A stretch of DNA of 64,000 bases from positions 29,623,493-29,687,492 of the forward strand of contig NC_133223.1 in the NCBI RefSeq assembly GCF_040436345.1, given 5' to 3'. The notes beneath the pieces were generated by a model that worked only from the letters and a program-made list of their open reading frames with translations, was not told the origin of the DNA and did no database searches. This DNA comes from Pagrus major. Its lineage: Eukaryota > Chordata > Actinopteri > Spariformes > Sparidae. The translations under genes were made by a program, and so were the position numbers. Positions 36,576-45,930 of this stretch are shown piece after piece (position 1 is the stretch's first letter; each line of letters begins with the position of its first letter).

Positions 36576-37331
36576 CCCCTCACTCCCACCTGCCACCACT
36601 CTCCCCACAGCTAGCCCACCTCACCCTTTTTTTTATATAAACTCACACACACACACACACACTCGTCTTCCTCAACACTCTGCCCTTACACACACGCTCA
36701 CACACACGCGCGTGGAGATGTTGTCATCGTGAGTGAGGCAACAGCTTCTGAGCTCAAGGTTACAAGGCAATAAAAACTGTTTGGCGTACTTCATGGGAAG
36801 ACTTTTGTTAAGCCGAGGAACGAACTGTGCTTCCGACCGGGGGCTTGAATTTGAATTCTGCTCATCCATAGAAATCAGACAGAGGAGGACAAACAAGGTC
36901 ACATATCCAGTGTTTTCTTACGAGGATAGTAGAGCAGAAAAGAAGATTTGAATAGGCGCCACAGTTTCCTAAAGCAGGGCTCTCAACCACTCAGCCAATT
37001 TTCATCACTGGTCACAAACAACAGCATTGTTTCGGACTGGAGTCCTTGGTTCCCAGGGAGGAACACTGTACCTCCTCAACACTCGGCTTCCTTTTGGAGT
37101 TGTCCCTCCTTGTCGCGGGGTAATTACTGTAACTGTCACTTTTTTTGTTCTTTCTCATCCAAGGAAGAAAATGGAAAGTCTTTTCTTTCCCCCCAGCTCT
37201 TCATTCTTTTCGCCGTCCCCTCCGCGGCCGCCCCGCGTGCGCGGCGTAAACTGTGTCCACTTCAATTACGACCTCATTTCTGAGTAGAGGGGGGCTCTGC
37301 AGGGGAGGGGAGGGGGGGTCTACTGGCATGC

Positions 37332-37407
<76 letters not shown>

Positions 37408-37862
37408 TGGCATGTGTGGCTGCGAGTAGGGGGCATGACCTGAGGATGGATTGTTATTGGGCGAGTGTTGTCCCACCCGAAACCATGGCCCTCACTCTCA
37501 TCCAATGGCCCCCCGCCACCAGAAGATCCACCAGTACACATACGTGCACACACACACACACACATACACACACACACATCTCAAGCCACCGTATGCCATG
37601 CTTCATTAACCCACCCCCTACTTCCCACTGTGCATCTTTTACCCCTCCCTCTTTTTTCCAGTGTTTTCCAACTTGTCTAGTTTGTGTTTTTCTTCCCTCT
37701 CTCCAGTGCAACATGTCCACCCACGGCCAGCGGGGCGAGTGCTGGTGTGTTAACCCCTTAACCGGGGTCCAGATTCCAGCTTCGCCCAAAGTCAGAGGGG
37801 ACCCCAACTGTAACCAGTTCCACGATGAGCTCAGAGCGATGCCCACGGCAGCGTCTCACTAA
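18086..37862 (+). CDS. igfbp2: Insulin-like growth factor binding protein 2, four exons, 267 aa
   Basis: This is a secreted protein that binds IGF-I and IGF-II and limits or delivers them to receptors. Exons: 18086-18446, 28267-28412, 33023-33163, 37707-37862; total 804 nt, phases 1, 0, 0. The ATG at 18086 has A at -3 and an in-frame TAG at 18056; an upstream GTG at 18080 is not needed. Residues 1-22 are a signal peptide. The N-domain (about 26-105) has all 12 cysteines and the GCGCC motif; [14 protein letters not shown] is IGFBP-2-like. The linker (about 106-171) is short and variable. The thyroglobulin type-1 domain (172-252) has six cysteines, CWCV at 228-231 and an RGD at 246-248, as in IGFBP-1/2. 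The match to IGFBP-2 is better than to IGFBP-1, and igfbp5 lies tail to tail with it. Teleosts have 2a and 2b copies; I cannot tell which this is. Confidence 0.94.
18525..18850 (-). repeat. Dispersed repeat family G, first copy
   Basis: TTTAGCAGCTAAAGAGCCAGATATTTTG (18713-18740) and nearby GTTAGCTAACA motifs are reverse-complement relatives of sequence at 24131-24350, 38895-39060 and 51331-51480. It is a common teleost repeat type that I cannot name. Confidence 0.4.
23378..23419. repeat. (TG)n microsatellite
   Basis: About 21 uninterrupted TG units in igfbp2 intron 1. Confidence 0.95.
24131..24350 (+). repeat. Dispersed repeat family G, second copy
   Basis: It begins ATTTTAGCTCTGTTTTGGTC TCCACCAAC and continues with CTGCTAAATGCTCCGTTATG TTCACCAGC. 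The first block recurs at 51331 and, with decay, at 38895. Confidence 0.5.
25565..25800. repeat. Interspersed teleost repeat fragment
   Basis: The block around CAGCTATTGCATGGATTGTC ATGACGTTGGTACAGACA, then a GGTGAATC and GGCGATCCCG pair, matches a repeat that I recall from many fish genomes. The class is uncertain. Confidence 0.4.
26618..26712. repeat. (CA)n/(CT)n compound microsatellite
   Basis: About 25 CA units are followed by CTCTCTCT and three short CACACACAGCCTCT repeats. Confidence 0.93.
28267..28412 (+). CDS. igfbp2: igfbp2 exon 2 (variable linker)
   Basis: The acceptor is TTTGGTTGTAG|AG and the donor is CTCAG|GTCAGA, which is weak at +3 and +4. It gives residues 121-169: [11 protein letters not shown], then a [19 protein letters not shown] segment and Q-rich basic end. 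Phase 1 in and phase 0 out match exon 1 and exon 3. The [10 protein letters not shown] stretch aligns with the REKVTEQHRQM region of IGFBP-2 linkers. Confidence 0.83.
28540..28880 (-). mobile_element. Ty3/Gypsy pol relic, integrase C-terminal part (decayed)
   Basis: On the minus strand a broken frame reads SPNELVVGH, then after decay [20 protein letters not shown] and [11 protein letters not shown]. These are hallmarks of the region after the integrase core in fish Gypsy elements. An in-frame stop and lost alignment between the blocks show that it is dead. Confidence 0.6.
28880..29020 (+). mobile_element. Ty3/Gypsy pol relic, integrase core part, opposite orientation
   Basis: The plus frame reads [19 protein letters not shown] then [19 protein letters not shown], a clear Gypsy integrase-core segment. 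Because the neighbouring C-terminal part is on the other strand, the insertion has been inverted internally. The frame is lost after KALV. Confidence 0.65.
30992..31193. repeat. hAT-like element fragment
   Basis: It starts CAGTGGCGTACCCAGG, shares GAAGGGCACCAGCACG and CATCATGTTTTATCTATCTA with the element at 43091-43335, and ends without a recognisable right terminus. Confidence 0.5.
32611..32648. repeat. (TG)n microsatellite
   Basis: About 18 TG units, 375 bp before igfbp2 exon 3. Confidence 0.95.
33023..33163 (+). CDS. igfbp2: igfbp2 exon 3 (start of thyroglobulin type-1 domain)
   Basis: The acceptor is TCGTCCTTTCAG|AGC and the donor is AAACAG|GTGAGC. It has 47 codons, phase 0 to 0, encoding [15 protein letters not shown] and ending [13 protein letters not shown], a signature of IGFBP-2. 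Confidence 0.93.
33240..33640 (-). repeat. Dispersed repeat family A, reverse copy
   Basis: TTGGTTCCCACAAACACAGC TGGAGATG and CTGACTTCCTGTCAT (33352-33397) are the reverse complement of units at 35771-35815. GGTTAGGTTTAGGCC marks its outer side. Confidence 0.6.
34500..34680. repeat. (TTC)n-rich polypyrimidine tract
   Basis: About 180 bp of nearly pure pyrimidine on the plus strand, built from TTC with TCG interruptions. The reverse strand therefore gives a spurious Lys/Arg-rich open frame. Confidence 0.92.
35025..35086. repeat. Perfect 19-bp inverted repeat (hairpin)
   Basis: GTGATGTCACAGCAGGTGT (35025-35043) and ACACCTGCTGTGACATCAC (35068-35086) are exact reverse complements with a 24-base loop. 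It may be a mini-MITE or hairpin. Confidence 0.8.
35440..35960 (+). repeat. Family A copy expanded as a degenerate tandem array
   Basis: At least four units share GGAAGTCAGGACATCTCCAG CTGTGTTTGTGG, at 35522, 35627, 35682 and 35771, spaced 55-105 bp. The reverse strand reads as a repetitive peptide ([10 protein letters not shown]), which is an artefact. Confidence 0.65.
36470..36572. repeat. (TG)n and (CA)n in opposing orientation
   Basis: A TG tract (36470-36507) and a CA tract (36516-36572) lie 8 bp apart, so the region is an imperfect palindrome. A further short CA tract lies at 36643-36662. Confidence 0.9.
37334..37407. repeat. Long (TG)n microsatellite in igfbp2 intron 3
   Basis: About 37 TG units, 300 bp before exon 4 of igfbp2, followed at 37546-37578 by a CA tract. 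Confidence 0.95.
37546..37578. repeat. (CA)n microsatellite
   Basis: Sixteen CA units with one TA interruption, 130 bp before igfbp2 exon 4. Confidence 0.93.
37707..37862 (+). CDS. igfbp2: igfbp2 exon 4 (CWCV and RGD, C-terminus)
   Basis: The acceptor is CTTCCCTCTCTCCAG|TGC. There are 51 codons and TAA at 37860-37862. It contains [14 protein letters not shown] and [10 protein letters not shown]. The RGD can bind integrins in mammalian IGFBP-1/2. Confidence 0.94.
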   Translation, partial: CNMSTHGQRGECWCVNPLTGVQIPASPKVRGDPNCNQFHDELRAMPTAASH

Positions 37863-38204
37863 CACTGTGCAGCACTTTGTATGACAGCTTGGAGGTTTTC
37901 TTCAAAATTAACAACCACGGAGGATTTTTCCATTATAACGTTTTTTTGATTTACATGTAGTTAGTCCCTTTATCTGTAATCTTTGTCTTTTTAAGAAACT
38001 GTCCACTTAAAAATATGTATAATATGATTTGTTTTGCCACTTGGGGGCAGCAGAACAAGCTGTAAACATTTGACGTGTTACCTTATGGTGAACGTGTCAG
38101 CAAACAACCTCCCATCCCATCAGCCACGGAACAAAATTAGCATTTAGTTTCAGGCCTTGAGTCCAAAACGGCCGTATACCTTGTCATGAACATATTTACA
38201 TTTA

Positions 38205-38371
38205 TTGTTGGATGGCGACCTCTAGTGGCCATTGTAATTATGATGGGAGCAAAGGAGGAAGTCAGGTGAAGTAGTATAAAGAGCGACATGAAGTCTTTCA
38301 TCCCGGGAGACGGCTGTTCATGTCCCGTGTGAACCCAAAAGATTTAACCAATGTCATGTATGTTACGTAAC
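38205..38371 (+). repeat. Dispersed repeat family A, forward copy
   Basis: GCGACCTCTAGTGGCCATTG and GGGAGCAAAGGAGGAAGTCA match 10455-10510 closely. The copy ends at the inserted TTAA element at 38372. Confidence 0.55.
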
Positions 38372-38689
38372 TTAAAGGAGTAGTGTGCTGGAACAACAAC
38401 AAATAAAATACCCTCTAAAGCTCCTCTACGGTGGCCGCTAACAACACGAAAAAGGCCCTCCCAAGAGCCAGTGTTTGGTATGTCCACTCCTGGCTACTGT
38501 ACAAAGCAGGACAGACTCCACAGAACAGGACCGGCTCCCTCTGTAGATATAGAGGGCTCATTTTAAGGTAACAAAAACACAATGATTTTTATTTACAGAG
38601 GATTTGTACACAAATGAAAATATAATCATGAGTATAATAACCCATTCCTGCCGATAGAGTCTCCTAAATTCTACACACTGGACCTTTAA
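38372..38689. repeat. TTAA-bounded MITE-like element
   Basis: The left end TTAAAGGAGTAGTGTGCTGG is imperfectly inverted relative to TCTACACACTGGACCTTTAA (38670-38689). Both outer ends are TTAA. The internal CTCTGTAGATATAGAGGGCT motif is typical of a teleost MITE that I recognise but cannot name. Confidence 0.55.
38402..38407 (+). promoter_or_regulatory. igfbp2: Candidate polyadenylation signal for igfbp2
   Basis: This is the first AATAAA after the igfbp2 stop, 540 bp downstream, and it lies inside the MITE at 38372-38689. Use by the gene is inferred. Confidence 0.3.
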
Positions 38690-38894
38690 AGCAACATTTT
38701 GTAGAAATTTGCATTTTGTGCGATCAAACCTAACCAAGCTTCAATCATTTCACATTAACCACGTGACAGTGAAGGTCAGGTAGAGCAAAGGTCCAGTACT
38801 CCTGTCACTTGTACTCGCCATGGGTCATGTACAGTTGACTATATGTCGTTTTGGGAGTCCTTTAGGTATGAGGAGGCGTTGATATTCACTTTTT

Positions 38895-39060
38895 CATCTC
38901 CACCAACTCCTTTAGAAAAATATCTGCTTCTTTAGCCGCTAAAAGCTCGACTATGTGTTCATGAGCAAATCGCTAACTCGCTGCAGATAGCGTACAGTTG
39001 GTTTATCAGAGATATCTGGCTGAAAACAAAGCGAGGCTAATGGGACTACAGTTGTTGGCT
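38895..39060 (+). repeat. Dispersed repeat family G, third copy
   Basis: CATCTCCACCAACTCCTTTA, then ATCTGCTTCTTTAGCCGCTA and GTTTATCAGAGATATCTGGC TG, parallel 24150-24275. Confidence 0.45.
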
Positions 39061-39735
39061 GCCACTGTTACATCAACATACTTTATATATTATATTCACC
39101 CATGAATGAGTTGACATGCGACTGTGTGTCGAAGGCTTTTGAATGCCTCACATTCAGGCTCAGTAACTGGATCCCCACCGAACTCCTTCACAGACAAGCC
39201 TCAAGTTTTCTGGAGTTGAGATGAAAGAACTACAGGTGCTTCTTCCTACATATACATATCAAAGACGTGCACGCACAATCTGTAACCTATTTTAGTGCCG
39301 ACAACCTTTTTCACGAGGAAAATACTTTGAAAGCAGTTAATTAAAAAGTTTTACTTTGACTGATTATATCAAACTTTGCTTCCTACACTGTTAGCTGTAG
39401 ATTAATTAAATTCTTTTGTCACTGTGACATTCACTGAAAAATGTGTCTGAAGTTTGTTCTCTTTTTATTGCCATTTATTTTGACATTTCACAGAAAAAGC
39501 AAATGTCACACCACTTTAACTTTAAGAGTGAAATCTGTCACCGTCCAAGTGTTTCTGTGAGTCCACACCCATCCAGAGCTGTTGTTGTTTTCTCAGCAGT
39601 TTCTCTATTAACACTCGTCAACTCCAAATAAGTGTCACTAAAAAGAAAAATTGCACTTACGGTAATGAAGCTGGAAAAAAACTGCTGTGTGGCATCACCG
39701 CTGTGAGTGCAAGCATGCACGAGCGTGCACGAGCG

Positions 39736-39758
39736 CACGTGTGTGTGTGTGTGTGTGT
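39736..39758. repeat. Short (TG)n microsatellite
   Basis: About ten TG units flanked by GAGCGTGCACGAGCGCACG. Confidence 0.85.
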
Positions 39759-40997
39759 TGCTGTGGTTACTAATGAAGTGTTGACATGAGGAGGGATTAG
39801 GATGGAGGGCTGACATTGACAAATGGGATACTAAGTGGCTAAAGGTGTCTATGAATAAACCAACCCAAGTATGCAAACTCACGCAGAGACACTCACGCAC
39901 ACACATTTGTGCTGCATACCACGTTTCTAAAGGGAGGCAACCAACGTGGAGTCTTAACAGAGGGATGTGTGGGTGCTATTAATGTAAATGAATGTATAGG
40001 GACACACATGTCTCACTTTCACAGGCTGCGCTGGAACAATTCTGCAAGTAATCCGCCGTTATCGTCCCCGAGACAGCCGAGCACATCGCCCACATGACTG
40101 ATGGATGATATGGAATATATTCATCTGTAATCCATTGCAGCCTATGTAAGAAAAACACACAGTAAGTTGATTATTGAGCAGATGCAGCAAAGTTGTGTTA
40201 TATATTTTGAATTCCTGCCGCAATTATGGGGAGTATTTGGAAAGGCTCACATGTGACTGAGAACATCAGTTTCATAACCTGCTGGCAGGTCAACAGGTCC
40301 TTGTTCAGTTAAAGCGATGGTGACACTCTCATAAATCCCACTGAGTTGTGTATTATAATGATTAACGAAAACCGCTGAGGGGTTTTAACATGTGACTCGC
40401 TTCAAATATGAGTTTGCTTGGATATTATTTTACAATGTATTTGTTTATTGTGCGTGTAAATCACTAATAATATCCTACAGTGTAACAGGAGCTACACGTG
40501 AAACAAACATGCACGTGAATGCACCTCTCAGACCAAACTCAAAGGACATCAGTCAACTTTAATGCCGTACGTCAAAGAGTCTCTCAAGTTATCCCTCCTC
40601 TCTACACTGAAGAGAACTTCCTAGCAGGACTACACTGGTTGATTTCTTGCAAAAATACAGAAGAAATTACCAAAATCAAGTTGATATTTTCCAGATTTAA
40701 TGTCTTCAATGTGCCAAAATCCCTCCGTGTTTCCACAGATAGTATTTCCTTGCTGTGCTGTGGCAGAGAGATACATCTGAGGGATCTTGCATGGGTTCAT
40801 TGCAAGGAGACAACACCAGCAATAAACCTGACAGACACACTGGCAGATCAACCAAATCCATTTGGCTACCCAAAATGTAGCCTTAAAGTAGCTTCAGCTG
40901 AGGTTTTATGAAATGTCTTCACAGGACACGAACTGTGGATTTTTATCCCTGATCTTTTACCAGCTTTGACAGCATCAGCTGGTAATGCTTTCGTCCT

Positions 40998-41548
40998 GTG
41001 GTCCTGGAGACACCTTGTGTAGCGGAAACTATCACAGAAGTGATTCTGAGTATTTTGCCAGGTGTTTTATATATATTCATCTGTCTGGACAGATTTTTGT
41101 CAGCGTCACAATCATGTAAGACACAGTCACAAAACCTTATTTTATGTGTAGTACAGATCAGGATAAAGGTTGAGTTCGGAGATGGGTGTCATCTGAGCAG
41201 GGTACCAGAACTAGGGAGGCAGGAAGTAGGAAATGGGCAATTGGTCCTCCACTTCAGAGCCCTGGCACACATTTGTTTTAAGCTGCAGATCACTTTAACC
41301 CAGTTCTGATGATTTCTGTTCACTCTAATGCAGCTGGTGCTGTTTTCATCTTGTCTCACTGTGGACAGACAACCGTGCAAGATACAGTCATGAAACATTA
41401 CAGGTGTGTAGTTAAGATCAAAATGAAAGCTGTGTTTGAAGATGGCCGCGGTCTGAGCCCCCACTTTACACCACATTTACTGTCCTGGCTGGAGACACCG
41501 ACTGTTGCAGGAACTACCACAGAAGAGATAAGAATGAAGGCTGAGTAA
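40998..41548 (+). repeat. Degenerate local duplication
   Basis: TAAGACACAGTCACAAAACC to GGTGTCATCTGAGC (41117-41199) pairs with CAAGATACAGTCATGAAACA to GGCCGCGGTCTGAGC (41381-41459). TCCTGGAGACACCTTG and ACTATCACAGAAGTGAT (41003-41045) pair with CTGGAGACACCGACTG and ACTACCACAGAAGAGAT (41489-41529). Identity is about 70%. Confidence 0.5.
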
Positions 41549-42295
41549 CATGGGTGTGTTCTCATGTAATAATGTAGTAATCACTACTGAGTCGTCATGG
41601 GTCGGACGTGGTCACATTGGCGGGTGATGCAACAGGTGTGATCCTAATGCAAGATGCTGTCTGGTTTATTGTCTAGTTAAAAAAAGATTATTTCTTGCAC
41701 AGACCGATTGAGATATCTGATTATAAAGGCAACAGTTTGAACATATGTAAAGTTTTACACTTAAGTTCGATTCATTTATGGCTGATTTTTGTTCCCAGAC
41801 AAAAGTCACCATTGATATTCCATCAAAATGATTCAGGAACCAGGGTGTAAAGAAAGACCTCTTTGAAGTTCTGGCCAAAAGTGTATCATATGAGAGCACT
41901 CCTGACTGGCTTTGGCCTTGTAACCTTATACATGTGCCAGTGTGCCAGTTAGCTGAGCACCGGGCCCAGAACCGCTCTTTCAGCTGCAGCTTTTTACAGC
42001 TTTGTTCAGTTTGTGTGACACGCTGTCCCTTTTTTTAATTTATTTTTTTCCTAATTTCTTTTTATTTTGTCTTATTAATGCTGGGTTTTTTGGCAGGGAG
42101 CTCGCTTTTAAAAATTTGACAGCCTGGCTTGGTGTCACACATGGATTTCGGGGCGTCCTCGGGTTGTTCAGCACATTTAATGGTAGTTTGAAGCTGGCCT
42201 TTTCTGAAAACAAATCAAAACAAGTGTCTTTTGTTTTGCGTTTGATACATCGGGCACAATAGGCCGAGGAGGGTAGTTTAGCAGTGGGAATAAGA

Positions 42296-42371
42296 GTGTG
42301 TGTGTGTGTGTGTGGGGGGGGTGTATGTGTGTGCTAGCGTGATTGTCTGTGTGTGTGAGTGTGTGTATGTG
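42296..42371. repeat. (TG)n-rich compound tract
   Basis: TG runs interrupted by GGGGGGGG, GTAT and CTAGCGTGATTG. Confidence 0.85.
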
Positions 42372-43090
42372 CAAAAGCACATGTGCGTGTATTGGCCTAG
42401 AGAGGCGAAGATCTGCCCTACTTTCAGCCTACTATTTCTTTTGTTAGCATTCAACAACTTCCCTTGATATGTTGATGGTGGGTCTGTGTCTAAGACTCAC
42501 GGAAGCTGTACTTGTTGAATGTTAACAAAATAATTGTTGTTTTATCTTCGTTAAAATGACAAGGTGCTCCAATGTAAGCAGGAAGTACAACAGTGGAGAC
42601 GTTTATCTTTGAACATGGACAAAGGAGACAAGTGTTATGCTTCAGTGCCGTAGAAAAAAAAAACCTTTTTACAGAAATACAGCATATTGTGTAACCTACC
42701 CAGAGGAAGATCTCTGTTCTCTATAATCAGAGTGAAACATTGCTGGGAATCTGCACAGATGTGGTTATGCACTTTCATATTTGCCAAAAGGGGCAAGAAC
42801 AAAAGAATATATTGAATGTGGTAATGTCTTTAAGCTGATAGGTGTTTGTAAGCCAGAACAAAATGTTTCTGCAAACCATGGACACCTTCAAACTGTGCGA
42901 TTCATGCGTATCATATTAATATCTGTATGTGTCATATCACATTCACATTACATGTATATGAGCTGGCGACACGGCTGCCAAGCTGACATGATGGCCACTG
43001 TTCAAGATGGTGTTTCAACACTTGTAAGCATGAACCAATGGGTGTTTATGACATTTTGTGACATGGTTTTGACGAGGGGAACCAGGTAAG

Positions 43091-43335
43091 CAGTGGCGGA
43101 CTCTGGATGTTTCAATGGCATGAGTGGAAAACAATGAAAAGGGCACCAACACGCAGAAAGTTGTGTCATGTCCATGTTTTTTCATTGGAAGGACACCCTA
43201 GAGGGCACCTTATCATGTTTTATTTAACATAGGAGCATCCAAGAGGGCACTTTTGCAGGGTTTTTCTGAAGATTGGGGGACCGGGGGGGGGGGGGGGGGC
43301 ACACCTCCCCTGGTGCCCCCCTGAGTCCACCAGTG
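43091..43335. mobile_element. hAT-like non-autonomous element
   Basis: Ends CAGTGGCGGACTC and GAGTCCACCAGTG are inverted repeats (11 of 13). The flanking octamers CAGGTAAG and CAAGTAAA match at 6 of 8, consistent with a decayed 8-bp target duplication. A 17-G run sits at 43283-43299. Confidence 0.55.
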
Positions 43336-43339
43336 CAAG

Positions 43340-43520
43340 TAAACCAAAACATGATGACCCGAACCAAGTGTTTAATGTGCCTAAACCCAACCAGACCATG
43401 AGCAGTGTTGTCACAGCACAACATGGAAGATGGAACATAAATAAATGTAAAGTCCCAACATATCTGTGGTTTGTGGAAACATCACCAACATTTGCTCTGG
43501 TGATTCTGTTGTTTACATCC
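43340..43520 (+). repeat. Dispersed repeat family A fragment
   Basis: GTGCCTAAACCCAACCAGAC, then ATATCTGTGGTTTGTGGAAA C and CTCTGGTGATTCTGTTGTTT, parallel 45800-45935. Confidence 0.45.
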
Positions 43521-44802
43521 ATGGCAGGTTAGAAACTGAGTCAAACCTAAAAAAAAAACCCTCAACCTCAAAGACAAACTTCTGCTCCAGGGCCTCAGTT
43601 TTATATTCATTAAATTCACCAAATGAGTCGCTGAGATCTCTGAACAGTGAAGTGAAAGATTGGTTTCACCTCTGTATCAGGAGAAACTTCAGGAACGACT
43701 CTGATGAAGACACAGATGGCGTTGAAACGTTCATCATTCAGTAAAGTGTGTTGCCTTAAATCCCAGTGCTCCAGTGTACTTATAGCACCAGACAACAACC
43801 TGACTGACCTTTTGTGTTTTCTTCCTCAGTCAGACCTATTATAGTTATTAAGTTATTTTTTTAACTAGACCGTGGTGAAGTACAGGACTACACGCTGTGT
43901 CCTTTCCTGAGAGACTGCAGTGTATCCCAGCCAGAACAGGAGCTTTATAACTGCCTTTTATGGTTTGTAGGATGTCAAAATCTTAATCTCAAAGTTGGTT
44001 TACTTAACATGCAGTTGTGGTTCTCACAGTCACATCCGATCCTCGCCGAGGAACCCTCCATTTGGGATTCCGGGTCTAAGTCCATCTTTGATGAAAGGGC
44101 TTGGATGAAAACTAGCAGACACTTGTCTGCCGTCGTCTACCACCAGCATTGGAGGATTCCACCGCTAAGTCATGTGATTTACTCCCAACCGCTGTACATT
44201 CTTCCAAATCTCCTTTCATCTCCGTCCCGGTGATGAAAAGCACCACCATTACCTCTTTAAGAGATAGCATTAAACAAGAGCACAAGCCGGTGATTTTTGC
44301 AAAGATCCCAATTATGCAGTGTAAACATCTGCATGCCATTTGTACGTTTACGTCTTTAAATGCCCCATCATCGTTTTCTAAAAGTCACATTTAATGATAT
44401 GAGCCACGGGCAAATCGATGCACGAGCAAGTGAAAGCGTCTCCGAAGCTATTATATGTGATTTTTTTACAGCACAGATCATTTGTGTAATGATATTAACA
44501 CACACACACACACGCAGGGGAGGGAGTGTGCAAAACGTTGACGTCTGAGTGGCAGAGAAGTGTTGCCACAGCAGTCCGACTGGGGTTTGGGATGGAGTGA
44601 GGTGCGTGAGTTGATGTTAGATGCAGCCATCCGACGTTGTTGGCCTAATTATGTAATAAAAGGGGCATAAATGCTTTGAAGTCCTAAGTGCAGTTGTCAG
44701 TTTCTTTGAAGGCAAATAGTAATTGTCATGTTCACTGCCTCACAAATCAAATCTTCTACACATGTTTCCTCCTCCCCGAAGTCAAAGTCTATGCCCTCCC
44801 TG

Positions 44803-44826
44803 CTACACACACACACACACACACAC
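44803..44826. repeat. Short (CA)n microsatellite
   Basis: Twelve CA units. A shorter run lies at 44499-44513. Confidence 0.85.
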
Positions 44827-45195
44827 GCCACAACAACCTTTACGGCTGCCTTGATCTGCTCGCAATACAGGAACTGCCGGGCCCTCCACCCTTTCATGCC
44901 CTGCCTCAGTCACCCACATCTGGAGCTGGTCAAAGTCTTAAGGTCCCCAGGGAGAGATTTTTGGTGGCCCCCCAAAAAGAAAAGTCCCATTCTGTCACTT
45001 CCTGGAGTCCAGGAGGGGATAAAAGATGACCGCCCCCACCGTGAGGAGATGCACAGATCCTTAGATCTCTTCCTTTGTGATAAAATGTTAGCATTTTCTG
45101 CAAACCACTTGTGTAATAGGCTACGTACCATATTGACACGTCGACAAAATGTGTCATATCACGTTCGTGGTACATGTTTATTACCTGACTAAGTA

Positions 45196-45532
45196 TTAAA
45201 GGTGCAATGTGTAAGAATTTTGGTACACTTTTTTTTTTTTAAACCTGACATCATCAAGAAAATGTGAATAAATAACAGTTTTGACATTATGCCAGTGACA
45301 TCTAGTATTGTGTTGCAGAAATATCTCCCAAAGTTAGCATGCTAACCAACTAGCCCCTGCCTTGTAATACCACTCCAAGCTCCCAGTCTGGGCTGTTAGC
45401 TGCACGGCTAACTATGGTAACTGAGTTAACTAGCTAATGGGAGCTATAGTTAGCAGCAGTTAGCGGTTGTTTCTGGTGATATGATGCCCTTCTTTTTGAC
45501 AGGTGGACAGTTCTTACATATTGCACCTTTAA
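45196..45532. mobile_element. TTAA-bounded MITE with near-perfect 22-bp TIRs
   Basis: Left TTAAAGGTGCAATGTGTAAG AA (45196-45217) and right TTCTTACATATTGCACCTTT AA (45511-45532) are inverted repeats with one mismatch in 22. TTAA lies at both edges, as for piggyBac-type target sites. The core holds many GTTAGC and GCTAAC words. It encodes no protein. Confidence 0.72.
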
Positions 45533-45539
45533 AAAAAAT

Positions 45540-45930
45540 GGTTATTTTTGTGGTGCAATCGCAGCATTTCAACATTTGTAAGCGTGACATCATCGGATAC
45601 TTTTGAGGAGACCTCGGGAAGATTTAAAGTTGTGTTTGTGGCGACAAAAAACATATTTTTCACAGGAAGTCGGGACATCTGCAGCCATTTTTGTGGCATC
45701 AAAAGACCCCGGGGCATCTCCAGCTGTGTTTGTTGTGACCAAAACAGCTATTTTAAGCCGAAATGTGATGTTTTCCTGACCCTAACTGAGGGGTTCTTGT
45801 ACCTAAACCTAACCAGAGTACAATCACAGCGTTGTGACGAGTTGCAACGTAAAGAAATGTTAAGTTTTAGCTTATCTGTGGTTTTGCAGAAACTTAGGAA
45901 CACAAACATTCATTCTGACGATTGTTGTAT
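45540..45930 (+). repeat. Dispersed repeat family A, forward copy
   Basis: CACAGGAAGTCGGGACATCT, CATCTCCAGCTGTGTTTGTT and GTACCTAAACCTAACCAGAG match family modules at 35771 and 43378. It abuts the right end of the MITE at 45532. Confidence 0.55.

Larger units (their letters stand above)
33164..37706 (+). other. igfbp2: igfbp2 intron 3
   Basis: A 4.5-kb intron with an inverted pair of family A copies, a TTC-rich tract, a perfect 19-bp hairpin and several large CA/TG tracts, one only 300 bp from exon 4. 34020-34420 is complex non-repetitive sequence. Confidence 0.8.

Noticed and set aside
36300..37862. Several open frames of alternating Cys-Val or His-Thr
   Set aside because: They are microsatellite translations. 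Only the final 156 bases of the frame ending at 37862 are real coding sequence (igfbp2 exon 4).
40519..40911. 130-codon plus-strand open frame between igfbp2 and igfbp5
   Set aside because: It starts with ATG but matches no family that I recognise, has no splice or promoter context and lies beside repeat-derived DNA. Database search and transcript data would be decisive.
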